Source of the DNA: Methylobacterium terrae
GTDB taxonomy: Bacteria; Pseudomonadota; Alphaproteobacteria; Rhizobiales; Beijerinckiaceae
Assembly: GCF_003173755.1 (NCBI RefSeq)
Contig: NZ_CP029553.1
Location: 1,574,501-1,638,500, forward strand
Length of the DNA stretch: 64,000 nt
Direction: 5' to 3'
Shown: positions 43,710 through 52,100 of the stretch, piece by piece
Position numbering within the stretch: the first letter of the stretch is position 1
Layout of the letters: every line of letters starts with the position of its first letter
Made by a program: the position numbers and the translations under genes
The notes under the pieces: model-generated
The model's input: only the letters and a program-made list of their open reading frames with translations
Database searches by the model: none
Told to the model about the DNA's origin: nothing

Positions 43710-44168
43710 ATGCCGTTGATGACGCGATCGTTTTATTTCCCGAATCGGGCCGCAAGCGCGGCCGTTGCCTTGTTTCTCGGCTGTGTCCCGGCGCTCGCCG
43801 GCGACATCGACGTCCTGCACGCCTCCGTCGCTCCGACCGAGAAGGTCGGTTCCGACGTCCCGCTCCACCTGACGGTGATGAACCGCGCCCCCGAGGCCGA
43901 TTCGCTCGTGCGCTTCCGCTGCCCCTTCGCGAATTTCAGCGAGCGGGTCACGGTGGACAAGGGCGGCGAGGGCCCGCCCTCGAAGCGCCCGGTCCAGACC
44001 ATTCCCGTCAAGGCCTCGGGCGAGACCGCGCTGACCCCGGAGGGCATGCACGTGATGCTGCTTCAGACCCGCCAGCCCCTGGCCGCGGGCGACCGCTTCA
44101 CCTGCCAGGCGAGCTTCCGCAAGGCCGGCGCCCTGGAGGTGCCGGTCGAGGTCCGCGCCTCGAACTAG
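43710..44168 (+). CDS. PCu(A)C-like secreted protein with degenerate metal site
   Basis: A 152-residue secreted protein with a signal peptide ending near ALAGD. The fold matches PCu(A)C copper chaperones (RPVQTIPVKASGETALTPEG then HVM), but of the canonical His/Met ligand set only His114 and Met116 remain. The upstream His and Met positions are occupied by other residues (for example Lys92 before RPV). Two cysteines (C71, C132) are extra. It is the first gene of the alcohol-dehydrogenase cluster, 85 bases upstream, and may serve a non-copper role. Confidence 0.75.
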   Translation: MPLMTRSFYFPNRAASAAVALFLGCVPALAGDIDVLHASVAPTEKVGSDVPLHLTVMNRAPEADSLVRFRCPFANFSERVTVDKGGEGPPSKRPVQTIPVKASGETALTPEGMHVMLLQTRQPLAAGDRFTCQASFRKAGALEVPVEVRASN

Positions 44169-44253
44169 GACTTCCATACCCATAAACGCCCGGCCGCGAG
44201 GCGGCCCGCGCCGAGGCGACGCTACCCAACGAGGGCGCCTGGAGGAGACCACC

Positions 44254-46023
44254 ATGACGCAGTCCCGCACCGCCCGGCGCATCCTCGCCGCGACCTCGCT
44301 CGCCGCCCTCGCGGCCGGCGCCCTGTCCGCCCTTCCGGCGCTCGCCGCCGATGGCGGCGTCACGCAGGAGCGCCTGCTGAACGCCGACAAGGAGGAGGGC
44401 AACTGGATCCAGCACCACAAGAACTACGCCGGCCACCGCTACTCGACGCTGAACCAGATCAACAAGGGCAACGTCAAGAATCTCAAGGTCGCCTGGACCC
44501 TCGCCCTCGGCGGCATCGAGGGCGGCGGCATCTGGAGCCATGGCGGGCTCGAGGGCACGCCGATCGTCGAGAACGGCATGATGTACGTCACCGACGGGTG
44601 GGGCTCGGTCTACAAGATCGACACCCGCGGCGGCGAGGGCAAGCTCCTCTGGAAGATGGACCCGAAGACCGACCGCGAATGGGCCGGCGCGGTCGCGTGC
44701 TGCGGCGTCAACAACCGCGGCGTCGCGCTCTGGGGCGACCTCGTGGTCAGCCACACCCTCGACGGGCGCCTGATCGCCACCAACAAGGAGACCGGCCAGG
44801 TCGCCTGGCAGCGCCAGGTCGCCGATCCCGACAAGGGCGAGACCATCACCGGCGCGCCGCTCATCGTGAAGGGCCTGGCGATCTCCGGCGTCGGCGGCGC
44901 CGAGTACGGCATCCGCGGCTGGATCGCCGCCACCGACCTGAAGACCGAGAAGGAGACTTGGCGCACCCACACCATCCCGGGGAAGGGCGAGCCCGGCTAC
45001 GAGACCTGGAAGGGCAACAACAACGCCGCGGTGAGCGGCGGCGGCTCGACCTGGGTCACCGGCACCTACGACCCCGACACCGACACGATCGTGTGGGGCA
45101 CCGGCAATCCGGGCCCGGACTGGGACAACGCCTACCGCCCGGGCGACAACCTCTACACCGACTCGACGCTCGCCCTCGACGCGACGACCGGCAAGATCAA
45201 GTGGCACTTCCAGCACACGCCGAACGACCCCTACGACTACGACAGCGTGTCGGAGAATCTCCTGGTCGATGTCGGCGGCCGCAAGCTCGCCATCGAGGCC
45301 GACCGCAACGGCCACGCCTACGCGGTCGACCGCACCAACGGCCAGTTCGTCTGGGCGACGCCGTTCGTCAAGAAGGTGACCTGGACCAAGGGCATCAACC
45401 CCGATACCGGCAAGCCGTTCGAGTACGACCCGAACAAGGACGTGCAGCGCTACAACCCGGCGGCGACCCCCTCGGCCGAGAACAAGAACGCCGATTTCTG
45501 CCCGGGCAACATGGGCGGCAAGAACTGGCCGCCGACCGCCTACAACCCGAACCTGCAATACTGGTACATCCCGGTCATCGAGAGCTGCAACCGCGTCACC
45601 CACGAGGCGATGACGCAGGCGAACCTGAAACCCCGGGAGTTCTTCACCGGCGGCGGCCCGACCAACCCGTTCCGGATCACCGGCAGCGTGACGGCGATCG
45701 ACGTGAAGACCGGCAAGGTCGCCGGCAAGCACGAGACCCAGTTCCCGCTGCTCGGCGGCATGCTGGCGACGCCGGACCTCGTCTTCACCGGCGAGCCCGG
45801 CGGCGGGGTGATGGCGATGGACGCCAAGAGCCTCGAGAAGCTGTGGGAGTTCCGCACCGGCGGCGGCGTCAACGCGCCTCCGATGACCTTCACGGTCGAC
45901 GGCAAGCAGTACATGGCGATCCTGGTCGGCCTCGGCGGCGCCTGGGACAAGTGGTTCATCGATTCGACCCCGGAGCTGAAGAACATCCAGACCGGATCGA
46001 TGCTCTACGTCTTCGCGCTCTGA
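44254..46023 (+). CDS. exaF: Lanthanide-dependent PQQ alcohol dehydrogenase (ExaF/XoxF-like)
   Basis: A 589-residue periplasmic eight-bladed quinoprotein that oxidises ethanol or methanol-type alcohols. It has a signal peptide cut near ALAAD, the adjacent-cysteine disulfide (C149-C150) that stacks on PQQ, and likely metal ligands Glu217 and Asn285. The catalytic Asp328 is followed at +2 by Asp330 (DPYDYDS), the mark of lanthanide-dependent enzymes; calcium MxaF enzymes lack this second Asp. Overall sequence seems closer to ExaF/PedH than to XoxF; assigning the symbol is tentative. GGAGGAG precedes the start. Confidence 0.85.
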   Translation: MTQSRTARRILAATSLAALAAGALSALPALAADGGVTQERLLNADKEEGNWIQHHKNYAGHRYSTLNQINKGNVKNLKVAWTLALGGIEGGGIWSHGGLEGTPIVENGMMYVTDGWGSVYKIDTRGGEGKLLWKMDPKTDREWAGAVACCGVNNRGVALWGDLVVSHTLDGRLIATNKETGQVAWQRQVADPDKGETITGAPLIVKGLAISGVGGAEYGIRGWIAATDLKTEKETWRTHTIPGKGEPGYETWKGNNNAAVSGGGSTWVTGTYDPDTDTIVWGTGNPGPDWDNAYRPGDNLYTDSTLALDATTGKIKWHFQHTPNDPYDYDSVSENLLVDVGGRKLAIEADRNGHAYAVDRTNGQFVWATPFVKKVTWTKGINPDTGKPFEYDPNKDVQRYNPAATPSAENKNADFCPGNMGGKNWPPTAYNPNLQYWYIPVIESCNRVTHEAMTQANLKPREFFTGGGPTNPFRITGSVTAIDVKTGKVAGKHETQFPLLGGMLATPDLVFTGEPGGGVMAMDAKSLEKLWEFRTGGGVNAPPMTFTVDGKQYMAILVGLGGAWDKWFIDSTPELKNIQTGSMLYVFAL

Positions 46024-46040
46024 GCCGGTTTCCTTCAGGA

Positions 46041-46065
46041 GGCGGGGCGCGGCGAGCGCCCCGCC
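46041..46065 (+). terminator. Hairpin between exaF-like and cytochrome c genes
   Basis: A perfect 10-bp stem (46041-46050 with 46056-46065, GGCGGGGCGC) around a GGCGA loop, with no T-run. It lies 17 bases after the dehydrogenase stop and ends 13 bases before the cytochrome start. It probably attenuates transcription so the dehydrogenase exceeds its cytochrome. Confidence 0.6.
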
Positions 46066-46078
46066 GGTCACGGGGTTG

Positions 46079-46603
46079 ATGCGGATGCGGACAATGGTGG
46101 TGCCGGCTTTGCTCGCCGGCCTCGCGCTCGCCGGCTCGCCGGCCTGGGCGCAGGGCGCCCGGGGCGCCGGGGGCGAGGGCGATCTCGCGGTGTTCAAGAA
46201 GGCCTGCTCGGGCTGCCACAAGTGGCATGGCGGCGGCGGCGGGGGTTACGGCGGCGAGGCCCTGTCGCTGCGCAAGACGCAGCTCGACAAGGACCAGGTC
46301 GCCGAGGTGGTGCGCTGCGGCCGGCCCGGGACCGGCATGCCCTATCACCTGCGCGGCGCCTACGACTCGGTGAAGTGCTACGATTCGCTGAAAGGCGACA
46401 TGGGCACCAGCATGCCGCCCGAGACGGCGGTGTTCCTGCGGCCGGCGGAGATCGACGCGGTGGCCGCTTACGTCGTCACCCAGCTCAAGGGCAAGGGCGA
46501 GCCGACGATCGAGGAATGCACCGCCTTCTTCGGCACGACCTCCCGCGCCTGCGACATCTACCGCAAGAAGGAGGGCACCGATGCCCCGGCCGCTTCGCAC
46601 TGA
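46079..46603 (+). CDS. c-type cytochrome, probable electron acceptor of the alcohol dehydrogenase
   Basis: A 174-residue periplasmic monohaem cytochrome c with a signal peptide ending at AWAQG, haem site CSGCH (C43, C46, H47) and probable axial Met87 (GRPGTGMPYH). Four further cysteines (C80, C100, C147, C158) could form two disulfides, which is unusual for this size. Its place right after the exaF-like gene suggests it takes electrons from PQQH2. The preceding TTG at 46076 is a less likely start. Confidence 0.88.
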   Translation: MRMRTMVVPALLAGLALAGSPAWAQGARGAGGEGDLAVFKKACSGCHKWHGGGGGGYGGEALSLRKTQLDKDQVAEVVRCGRPGTGMPYHLRGAYDSVKCYDSLKGDMGTSMPPETAVFLRPAEIDAVAAYVVTQLKGKGEPTIEECTAFFGTTSRACDIYRKKEGTDAPAASH

Positions 46604-47207
46604 CTTCGCGGCGCTCGCCGCCCTCCTCTGCGCCGGCCCGGCGCTCGCCGCCGGTCCCGAGGTCGCGGACCTGCGCGACCTGCGCGTGGGGATGCCGGTC
46701 TCGGAGATCTCGCCCACCGGCTACGGCGACCTCGCCTGCCGCGAGGGCCCGGCCCGCACCCTGTCGGGCTTCGGCGACTGGCGCGCCTGCCCGGCGGATG
46801 CCAGGGGCCTGCACGCCATCGGCTTCTCCTACGCCGACGGCACGACCCGCAACGGCACCCGGGTCGGCGGCCACCCGGCCCGCCTGACGCTGCTCGTCGG
46901 CGACGACGCCCGGATCGACGGGCTGGTGATCGAGACCGACGACGCGGTGCCGCTCTACCTGCGCAAGAAGGGCCATCTCCTCGGGCTCCAGGCCCGCGGC
47001 CACTGGGGCGAGGACGGCTGGACCTGCGCCGAGCGGAAGCCCGCCGGCGACGAGACGCCGCTCGGCGAGACCTTCGTCAAGGAGGAGTGCCGCAAGGCCC
47101 TCGGGCCTAAGAGCGTGACGGTGACCCGCGACCTCTACGGCCACCAGGGCGCCGACCCCCGCGCCTTCGTCAGCCGGACGCGGATCGTGGTGGCGGCGAC
47201 GAAGTAG
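46581..47207 (+). CDS. Uncharacterised secreted protein with four cysteines
   Basis: A 208-residue protein overlapping the end of the cytochrome gene by 23 bases, so it is tightly linked to the alcohol oxidation cluster. It has a signal peptide (FAALAALLCAGPALAAG) and a beta-rich mature part with four cysteines (LACREG, RACPAD, WTCAER, EECRKA) that may form two disulfides. A VGMPVSEISPTGYGDLACREG segment suggests a small all-beta domain. I recognise no family; a role in metal or quinoprotein handling is a guess from position only. Confidence 0.7.
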   Translation: MPRPLRTDFAALAALLCAGPALAAGPEVADLRDLRVGMPVSEISPTGYGDLACREGPARTLSGFGDWRACPADARGLHAIGFSYADGTTRNGTRVGGHPARLTLLVGDDARIDGLVIETDDAVPLYLRKKGHLLGLQARGHWGEDGWTCAERKPAGDETPLGETFVKEECRKALGPKSVTVTRDLYGHQGADPRAFVSRTRIVVAATK

Positions 47208-47425
47208 CGACGATCGGCGCGGCGCGCGGTGGGCCTCGTGGCGGACCGGTTGCAGACGCGGCGGGACCGTTCCCGAGCCCTCGCGGCACGACGGAAAACA
47301 CCCTTCCACCGCTCCGCATACCACAACCCCCTGGCAAAGGCCGGCAACCTGTGCTGGATATCCCGGTGCAGCAGCCGTGAAGCGCCGAGAGCGTCGCCGG
47401 CCAATCCCGGGGACGCGGTCTCGTC

Positions 47426-48433
47426 GTGCGCAGGTCCGGAGAGAGCACTGGGACGGCCCGGCCGCGCCTGACGCCCGACGCGCTCGCCGAGCGCGTCGCC
47501 GGGCTCGGGACGGGCGAGCGGCTCGCGGTCGTCGGCCTGACGCGCGACGGCGTCGGCGAGGTGCTGGCGGGGCGCGAGATCGGCCGCGGGGTGCTGCTGG
47601 TCGCCGCCGAGGAGCTTCGGACCGCCCGCGCGGTGATCGACCGCCTGCTCGACGACCTCGCCGACCTGGCGCTCGCCCGCTGGCCGGACTGGCCGGGACG
47701 CGACGGATCGGCGCCCGAGGTCTCGGGCCCGTGGCTGAAGGCGGCCGCGACCTTCGCGGCGGCCGGGCGGCCGCCGCGGTTCCGCCGGGCGGCGCCGGCG
47801 CTCGAGTTCGCGCAGCTGCTGCAGGCCCTCGATGCCGGCAGCGTGATCCTGGTGGCGGAGGTCGATCCGGCCTCGCCGGCGCGGGCCGCCCCGGTGATCG
47901 AGGCGCTGGAATGGTGCGCCGGCCTCGGCGCCGCCTGCGTCGCCGCCCTGCCGGCGCAGCCGCCCGACGCCCCGCCCTACGACCGCATCCTCTACGGCGC
48001 CTGCGCGATCGACCGGGTGCCGATGCCGGCCGCGTCGCGCTTCATCCCGCCTCACTCGCCGCCTCGCTCGCGGGCCCACCCGGCGAGCGCGATCGAGCGC
48101 CGGGTCGAGGCGGCGCTGGCGGGCGACCCGGAGCTCGCCGGCCTGTTCGTCGGCAATGCGCCCGTGCGCGTGCCGGGCGACGGCCGGCAGCCGTGGGTCG
48201 ACCTCCTGTGCCGGGAGCACCGCATCGTCGTCGAGCTCGACGGGCCGGAGCACCAGGCCAACCCGAAATTCGGCGACGACCGCCACCGCGACTACGAGCT
48301 GATGGTCGCCGGCTACCTCGTGCTGCGTCTCACCAACGCGCAGGTCGACCACGACCTTCAGCGCGCGGTCGAGAAGATCCGCGCCGTCGTCCGGCTGCGC
48401 CGCCCCGCCCCCGCTGGAGACCCGACCCGATGA
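47426..48433 (+). CDS. DUF559-domain putative endonuclease
   Basis: A 335-residue protein from a GTG start. The N-terminal ~220 residues are Ala/Leu-rich and unassigned. The C-terminal DUF559/Vsr-like domain shows PWVDLLCREHRIVVELDGPEH followed, after a RHRDYELMVAGYLVLR stretch, by the fold's final strand, with the acidic residues expected for a PD-(D/E)xK-type nuclease. The ATGA overlap with the next gene puts it at the head of a three-gene unit with a winged-helix protein and a HerA-type ATPase. Confidence 0.72.
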   Translation: MRRSGESTGTARPRLTPDALAERVAGLGTGERLAVVGLTRDGVGEVLAGREIGRGVLLVAAEELRTARAVIDRLLDDLADLALARWPDWPGRDGSAPEVSGPWLKAAATFAAAGRPPRFRRAAPALEFAQLLQALDAGSVILVAEVDPASPARAAPVIEALEWCAGLGAACVAALPAQPPDAPPYDRILYGACAIDRVPMPAASRFIPPHSPPRSRAHPASAIERRVEAALAGDPELAGLFVGNAPVRVPGDGRQPWVDLLCREHRIVVELDGPEHQANPKFGDDRHRDYELMVAGYLVLRLTNAQVDHDLQRAVEKIRAVVRLRRPAPAGDPTR

Positions 48434-49140
48434 GCGAGACGCCGACGCCGCCCCAGGCGCTGATCCTCTGGCGCCTGCTCGGCCGGCAGGGCACCGCGCT
48501 GAACAGCGAGATCGCGCCGAAGAAGGCCGAGCGCGAGGCGCTGGTGCGGGCCGGGCTCATCGCGGTCGAGAAGGAGGGCCGCTCCTCGCGCCTGACCGTG
48601 ACCGACAAGGGCTGGAACTGGGCCGGCGGCCACCTGCGCGAACCCCTGCCGCCGACCATGCGGGTGTTGCAGGACTGGCTGACGCGCCTCCACCACCACC
48701 TCGACGCCACCGGCGCGACGCTCGCCGAGTTCGTCGGCCCCGCCCCCGAGCGGGCGCCGCCGGCACCAAAGGTGCAGGCGAGATCCGCCAAGGCGCCGCG
48801 CAAGCCGAGCCCGCGCGAGCCGAGCCCGCGCAAGCCGAGCCCGCGCGAGCCGAGCCCGCCCGAGCAGGCCCCGCCCCCGCTCCGCACCCGGATCGAGGAG
48901 GCCTACCTCGCCTGCACCGGTGGGCGACGGGCCGAGGCGGTGCGCCTCAGCGCCCTGCGGGCCGCGCTGCCCGACCTCGACCGCGCCGCCGTCGATGCCG
49001 GGCTCGCCGCGATCCTGCGCGGCGACGCGACCATCCGGCTGACCCGGATCAGCGACCCGAAGGCCCTCGACGCCGCGGAGCGCGACGCCGCCTTCGATCC
49101 GGCCGGCGAGCCCTTCCACGAGATCTGGATCCAGGCATGA
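48430..49140 (+). CDS. Winged-helix-like protein with proline-rich linker
   Basis: A 236-residue protein translated by overlap (ATGA) with both neighbours. The N-terminal ~65 residues look like a winged helix (ALILWRLLGRQGTALNSEI then AEREALVRAGLIAVEKEG and LTVTDKGWNWAG). A proline-rich repeat linker KPSPREPSPRKPSPREPSP lies at about 125-143, followed by a second compact helical domain. It could be a DNA-binding or adaptor subunit between the nuclease and the ATPase. No family recognised. Confidence 0.6.
   Translation: MSETPTPPQALILWRLLGRQGTALNSEIAPKKAEREALVRAGLIAVEKEGRSSRLTVTDKGWNWAGGHLREPLPPTMRVLQDWLTRLHHHLDATGATLAEFVGPAPERAPPAPKVQARSAKAPRKPSPREPSPRKPSPREPSPPEQAPPPLRTRIEEAYLACTGGRRAEAVRLSALRAALPDLDRAAVDAGLAAILRGDATIRLTRISDPKALDAAERDAAFDPAGEPFHEIWIQA
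48802..48861 (+). repeat. 30-bp tandem repeat encoding a proline linker
   Basis: Two 30-bp units (48802-48831 and 48832-48861), each made of two 15-bp subunits and differing at one position, encode the KPSPREPSPR repeat of the winged-helix protein's linker. The length may vary in phase because the unit is a multiple of three. Confidence 0.85.
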
Positions 49141-52100
49141 GCGATGCCCTCGACGCCCTGCGCCGCGTCAATTTCGACTGGGTGCGCACCCTCGACAGCG
49201 TCTGGCTCGACGCCGCGCCGACCGGTGCCCCGAACGAGGCCCTGGTTCCGCGGATCGTCGAGGCGCTGCACGCGCAAGGCCCGGGCGCCCGACCGCGGGG
49301 CCGGGTGCTCGTCGGCGAGCCGGGGATCGGCAAGACCCACCTCGTCGGCCAGATCCGGCGCGCGGTGTGGGAATCGGGCGGCTGGTTCGTGCTCCTCGAC
49401 GTGCTCGGGCTCACCGATTTCTGGCGCAGCGCGGCGCTGAGCTACCTCACCGCCATGATGCACCCGATGCCGGACGGACGGCGCCAGTCCGACGCGGTGC
49501 TGGCCGGCGTCGCCCGCCGCTTCCGCGTCGAGGAGCAGGTCGAGCAGGCGTTCAACACCCCCAACATCGACACCCGCCGGATCGTCGACCTCCTCGTGCG
49601 GGCCCTGATGCACGTCGATACCGGGCGCGCGCTCAAGCACCAGGACGTCTTCCGCGCCCTGTGCCTGCTGCGCTCGCAGGATCTCGCGGCGGTCGGCCTC
49701 GCCCATGCCTGGCTGCAGGGCTACGAGGCCGACCCGGCCGCCCGCGCGGCCCTGGGCTTCACCACCCCGCCGCCCTCGCCGATCGACCTCGTGCGCGGCA
49801 TGGCCTGGATCATGGGCTTGAGCGGCCCGACCCTCGTCGCCGTCGACCAGATCGACGGCGTGGTCGATACGAGCCGCCTGACGCTCGACGACGATTTCGA
49901 CGCGGGCCCGGGCCTCGCCGAGATGCTGGCCGCGGGCCTGATGGAGCTGCACGAGGGCGCCGGCCGCGGCATGACGCTGGTCACCTGCCTCACCGATTCC
50001 TGGCGGCGGCTCGCGGAGCGCGGGCTGAAATCCGCCTTCGACCGGTTCGAGCCGCCGACGGTGCTCGAGGGGCTGAACGTGCCGGCGGCCGCGGCGGCGC
50101 TCATCCGCAGCCGCCTGGGCCCGGCCTACGCGGAGGCCGGCTTCACGCCGCCCTTCCCGACCTGGCCGTTCAGCGAGGCGGCGATCACGGCGGCGTCCCA
50201 CGCGGCGATGCGGCCGCGCACGCTGCTGATGCGCTGCGACGCGTTCCGCCGCGACTGCCTGGCGGGCGAGGCCGTGACGATCTGCGACGACCTCACCGGG
50301 AAGGCGCCCGACCCGGCGACCGCCGCGAAGGCCCCCGGCTTCGACCTCGCGGCCGCCCGGCGCGCGGCCGACATCTCCGGCATCCTCGACGACGAGGAGG
50401 GCGGGCTCGGCGAGCTCCTGCGCGCCGCCTTCGACCTCTACGCCCTCGAGGACGACCCGCACGACGCCATCGACGTGGTGAGCAAGGGCGAGCCCGAGCA
50501 GCGGCTGCCGCCGCTCCATGGCCGGCTGACCTTCCTCCACCGCGACGAGAACGACCGCGAGCGCCACGTCTGCTACCGCGCCCTGCTCCAGCCGCACCCG
50601 ATCGCGTTCCAGGCGCGCCTGCGCGCCGCGCTCACCGCCTCGGGCATCTCGACCAGGATCCCGGGCCGCGAGCTGCTGGTGGTGCGCCGCGGCCCGGTGC
50701 CGCCCGGCGCCAAGACCGACGCCCTCGTCGACCGGTTCCTGGCCGCCGGCGGCAAGCTGATCGACCCCTCGGACGACGACCTGCGCACCTTCGTCGCCCT
50801 GCGGTCCTTGCGCGACAAGGCGCTGCGCGACGGGGAGATGGACCGCTTCGAGCGCTGGATGCGCGACACCCTGCCGGTGCGCGGGACGGCGTTCTTCCGC
50901 AACGCCGGCCTGCCGGGGGACGGCACGGCGGCGCAGCCGGTGCGCCCGCGCCGCGCGCCCCTGCCGCCGCTGCCGCCCCGGCAGGCGAGGACCGAGCCCG
51001 ACTTATCGCCCATCAGGGCCGGCGAGGCGGCGCCCTCGCCGCGGGACGGAGGCGAGCCCCGCTCCGCGGCCGCCGCGCCTCGCGGCGCGCCGGCACGAGC
51101 AGCCGGGACACCGGAGGCGGGGCTGGCCGGGGCTACGCCTTCCGCCGTCGCGGTGCCCACGCCCGGACCGGGCGTCACGGCCGAACCCGTCTCCGGCCGA
51201 GGCCGCGGGCCGGCCGCGAGCCCGGCACCACACGCCGCCCCGGCCCCCGTCCCCGACGCCATCCCGGTCGGCCACCGCCTCACGCCCGACGCCCCGCCGG
51301 TCGCCCTGCCGATGCGGCTCCTGCCGCGCCACACCGCGATCATCGCCGGCTCCGGCTCGGGCAAGACCGTGCTGCTGCGCCGGCTGGTCGAGGAGGCGGC
51401 GCTCGCCGGCATCCCGGCGATCGTGGTCGATCCCAACAACGACCTGTCGCGCCTCGGCGACCCCTGGCCGGAGCGGCCCGACAGGTTCACCCCGGAGGAC
51501 GACCGCAAGGCCGGCCTCTACGCCGAGCGGGTCGAGGTGGTGGTGTGGACGCCGGGGCTGCATGCCGGCAACCCGCTCTTCCTCTCGGTGATGCCTGATC
51601 TCGCAGCGAGCGACGACCGCGACGAGCGCGCCCAGGCGATCGAGATGGCGGCCGAGACCCTCGGGCCCCTGGCGGGAGCCGGCAAGACCCTCCAGCGCGG
51701 CGTGCTCGCCGATGCGCTCCGGGCTTTCGCAAGCCGGGGCGGCGGGACGCTGGCCCGGTTCACCGACCTCCTCGCCGACCTGCCGGACGGCACCAGCCAG
51801 ATCGGCAATGCCCAGAAGCTCGCCGCCGCCATGGCGGACCAGCTGCTCGCCGCGGTCGCCACCAACCCGCTCCTGCGGATCGAGGGGGCGGTGCTCGATC
51901 CGGCCCGCCTGTTCTACGGCGCCGACCCGGCCCGCACCCGGATCTCGGTCGTCAACCTGTCGGGCCTCGCCTCGGAGGCCGCGCGGGAGGACTTCGTCAA
52001 CCGGCTGCAGATGGCCCTGTTCGGCTGGATCAAGGCGCATCCCTCGACCCGGGGCATGCTCTACGTCGTCGACGAGGCGCAGACCTTCCTGCCCTCGGGG

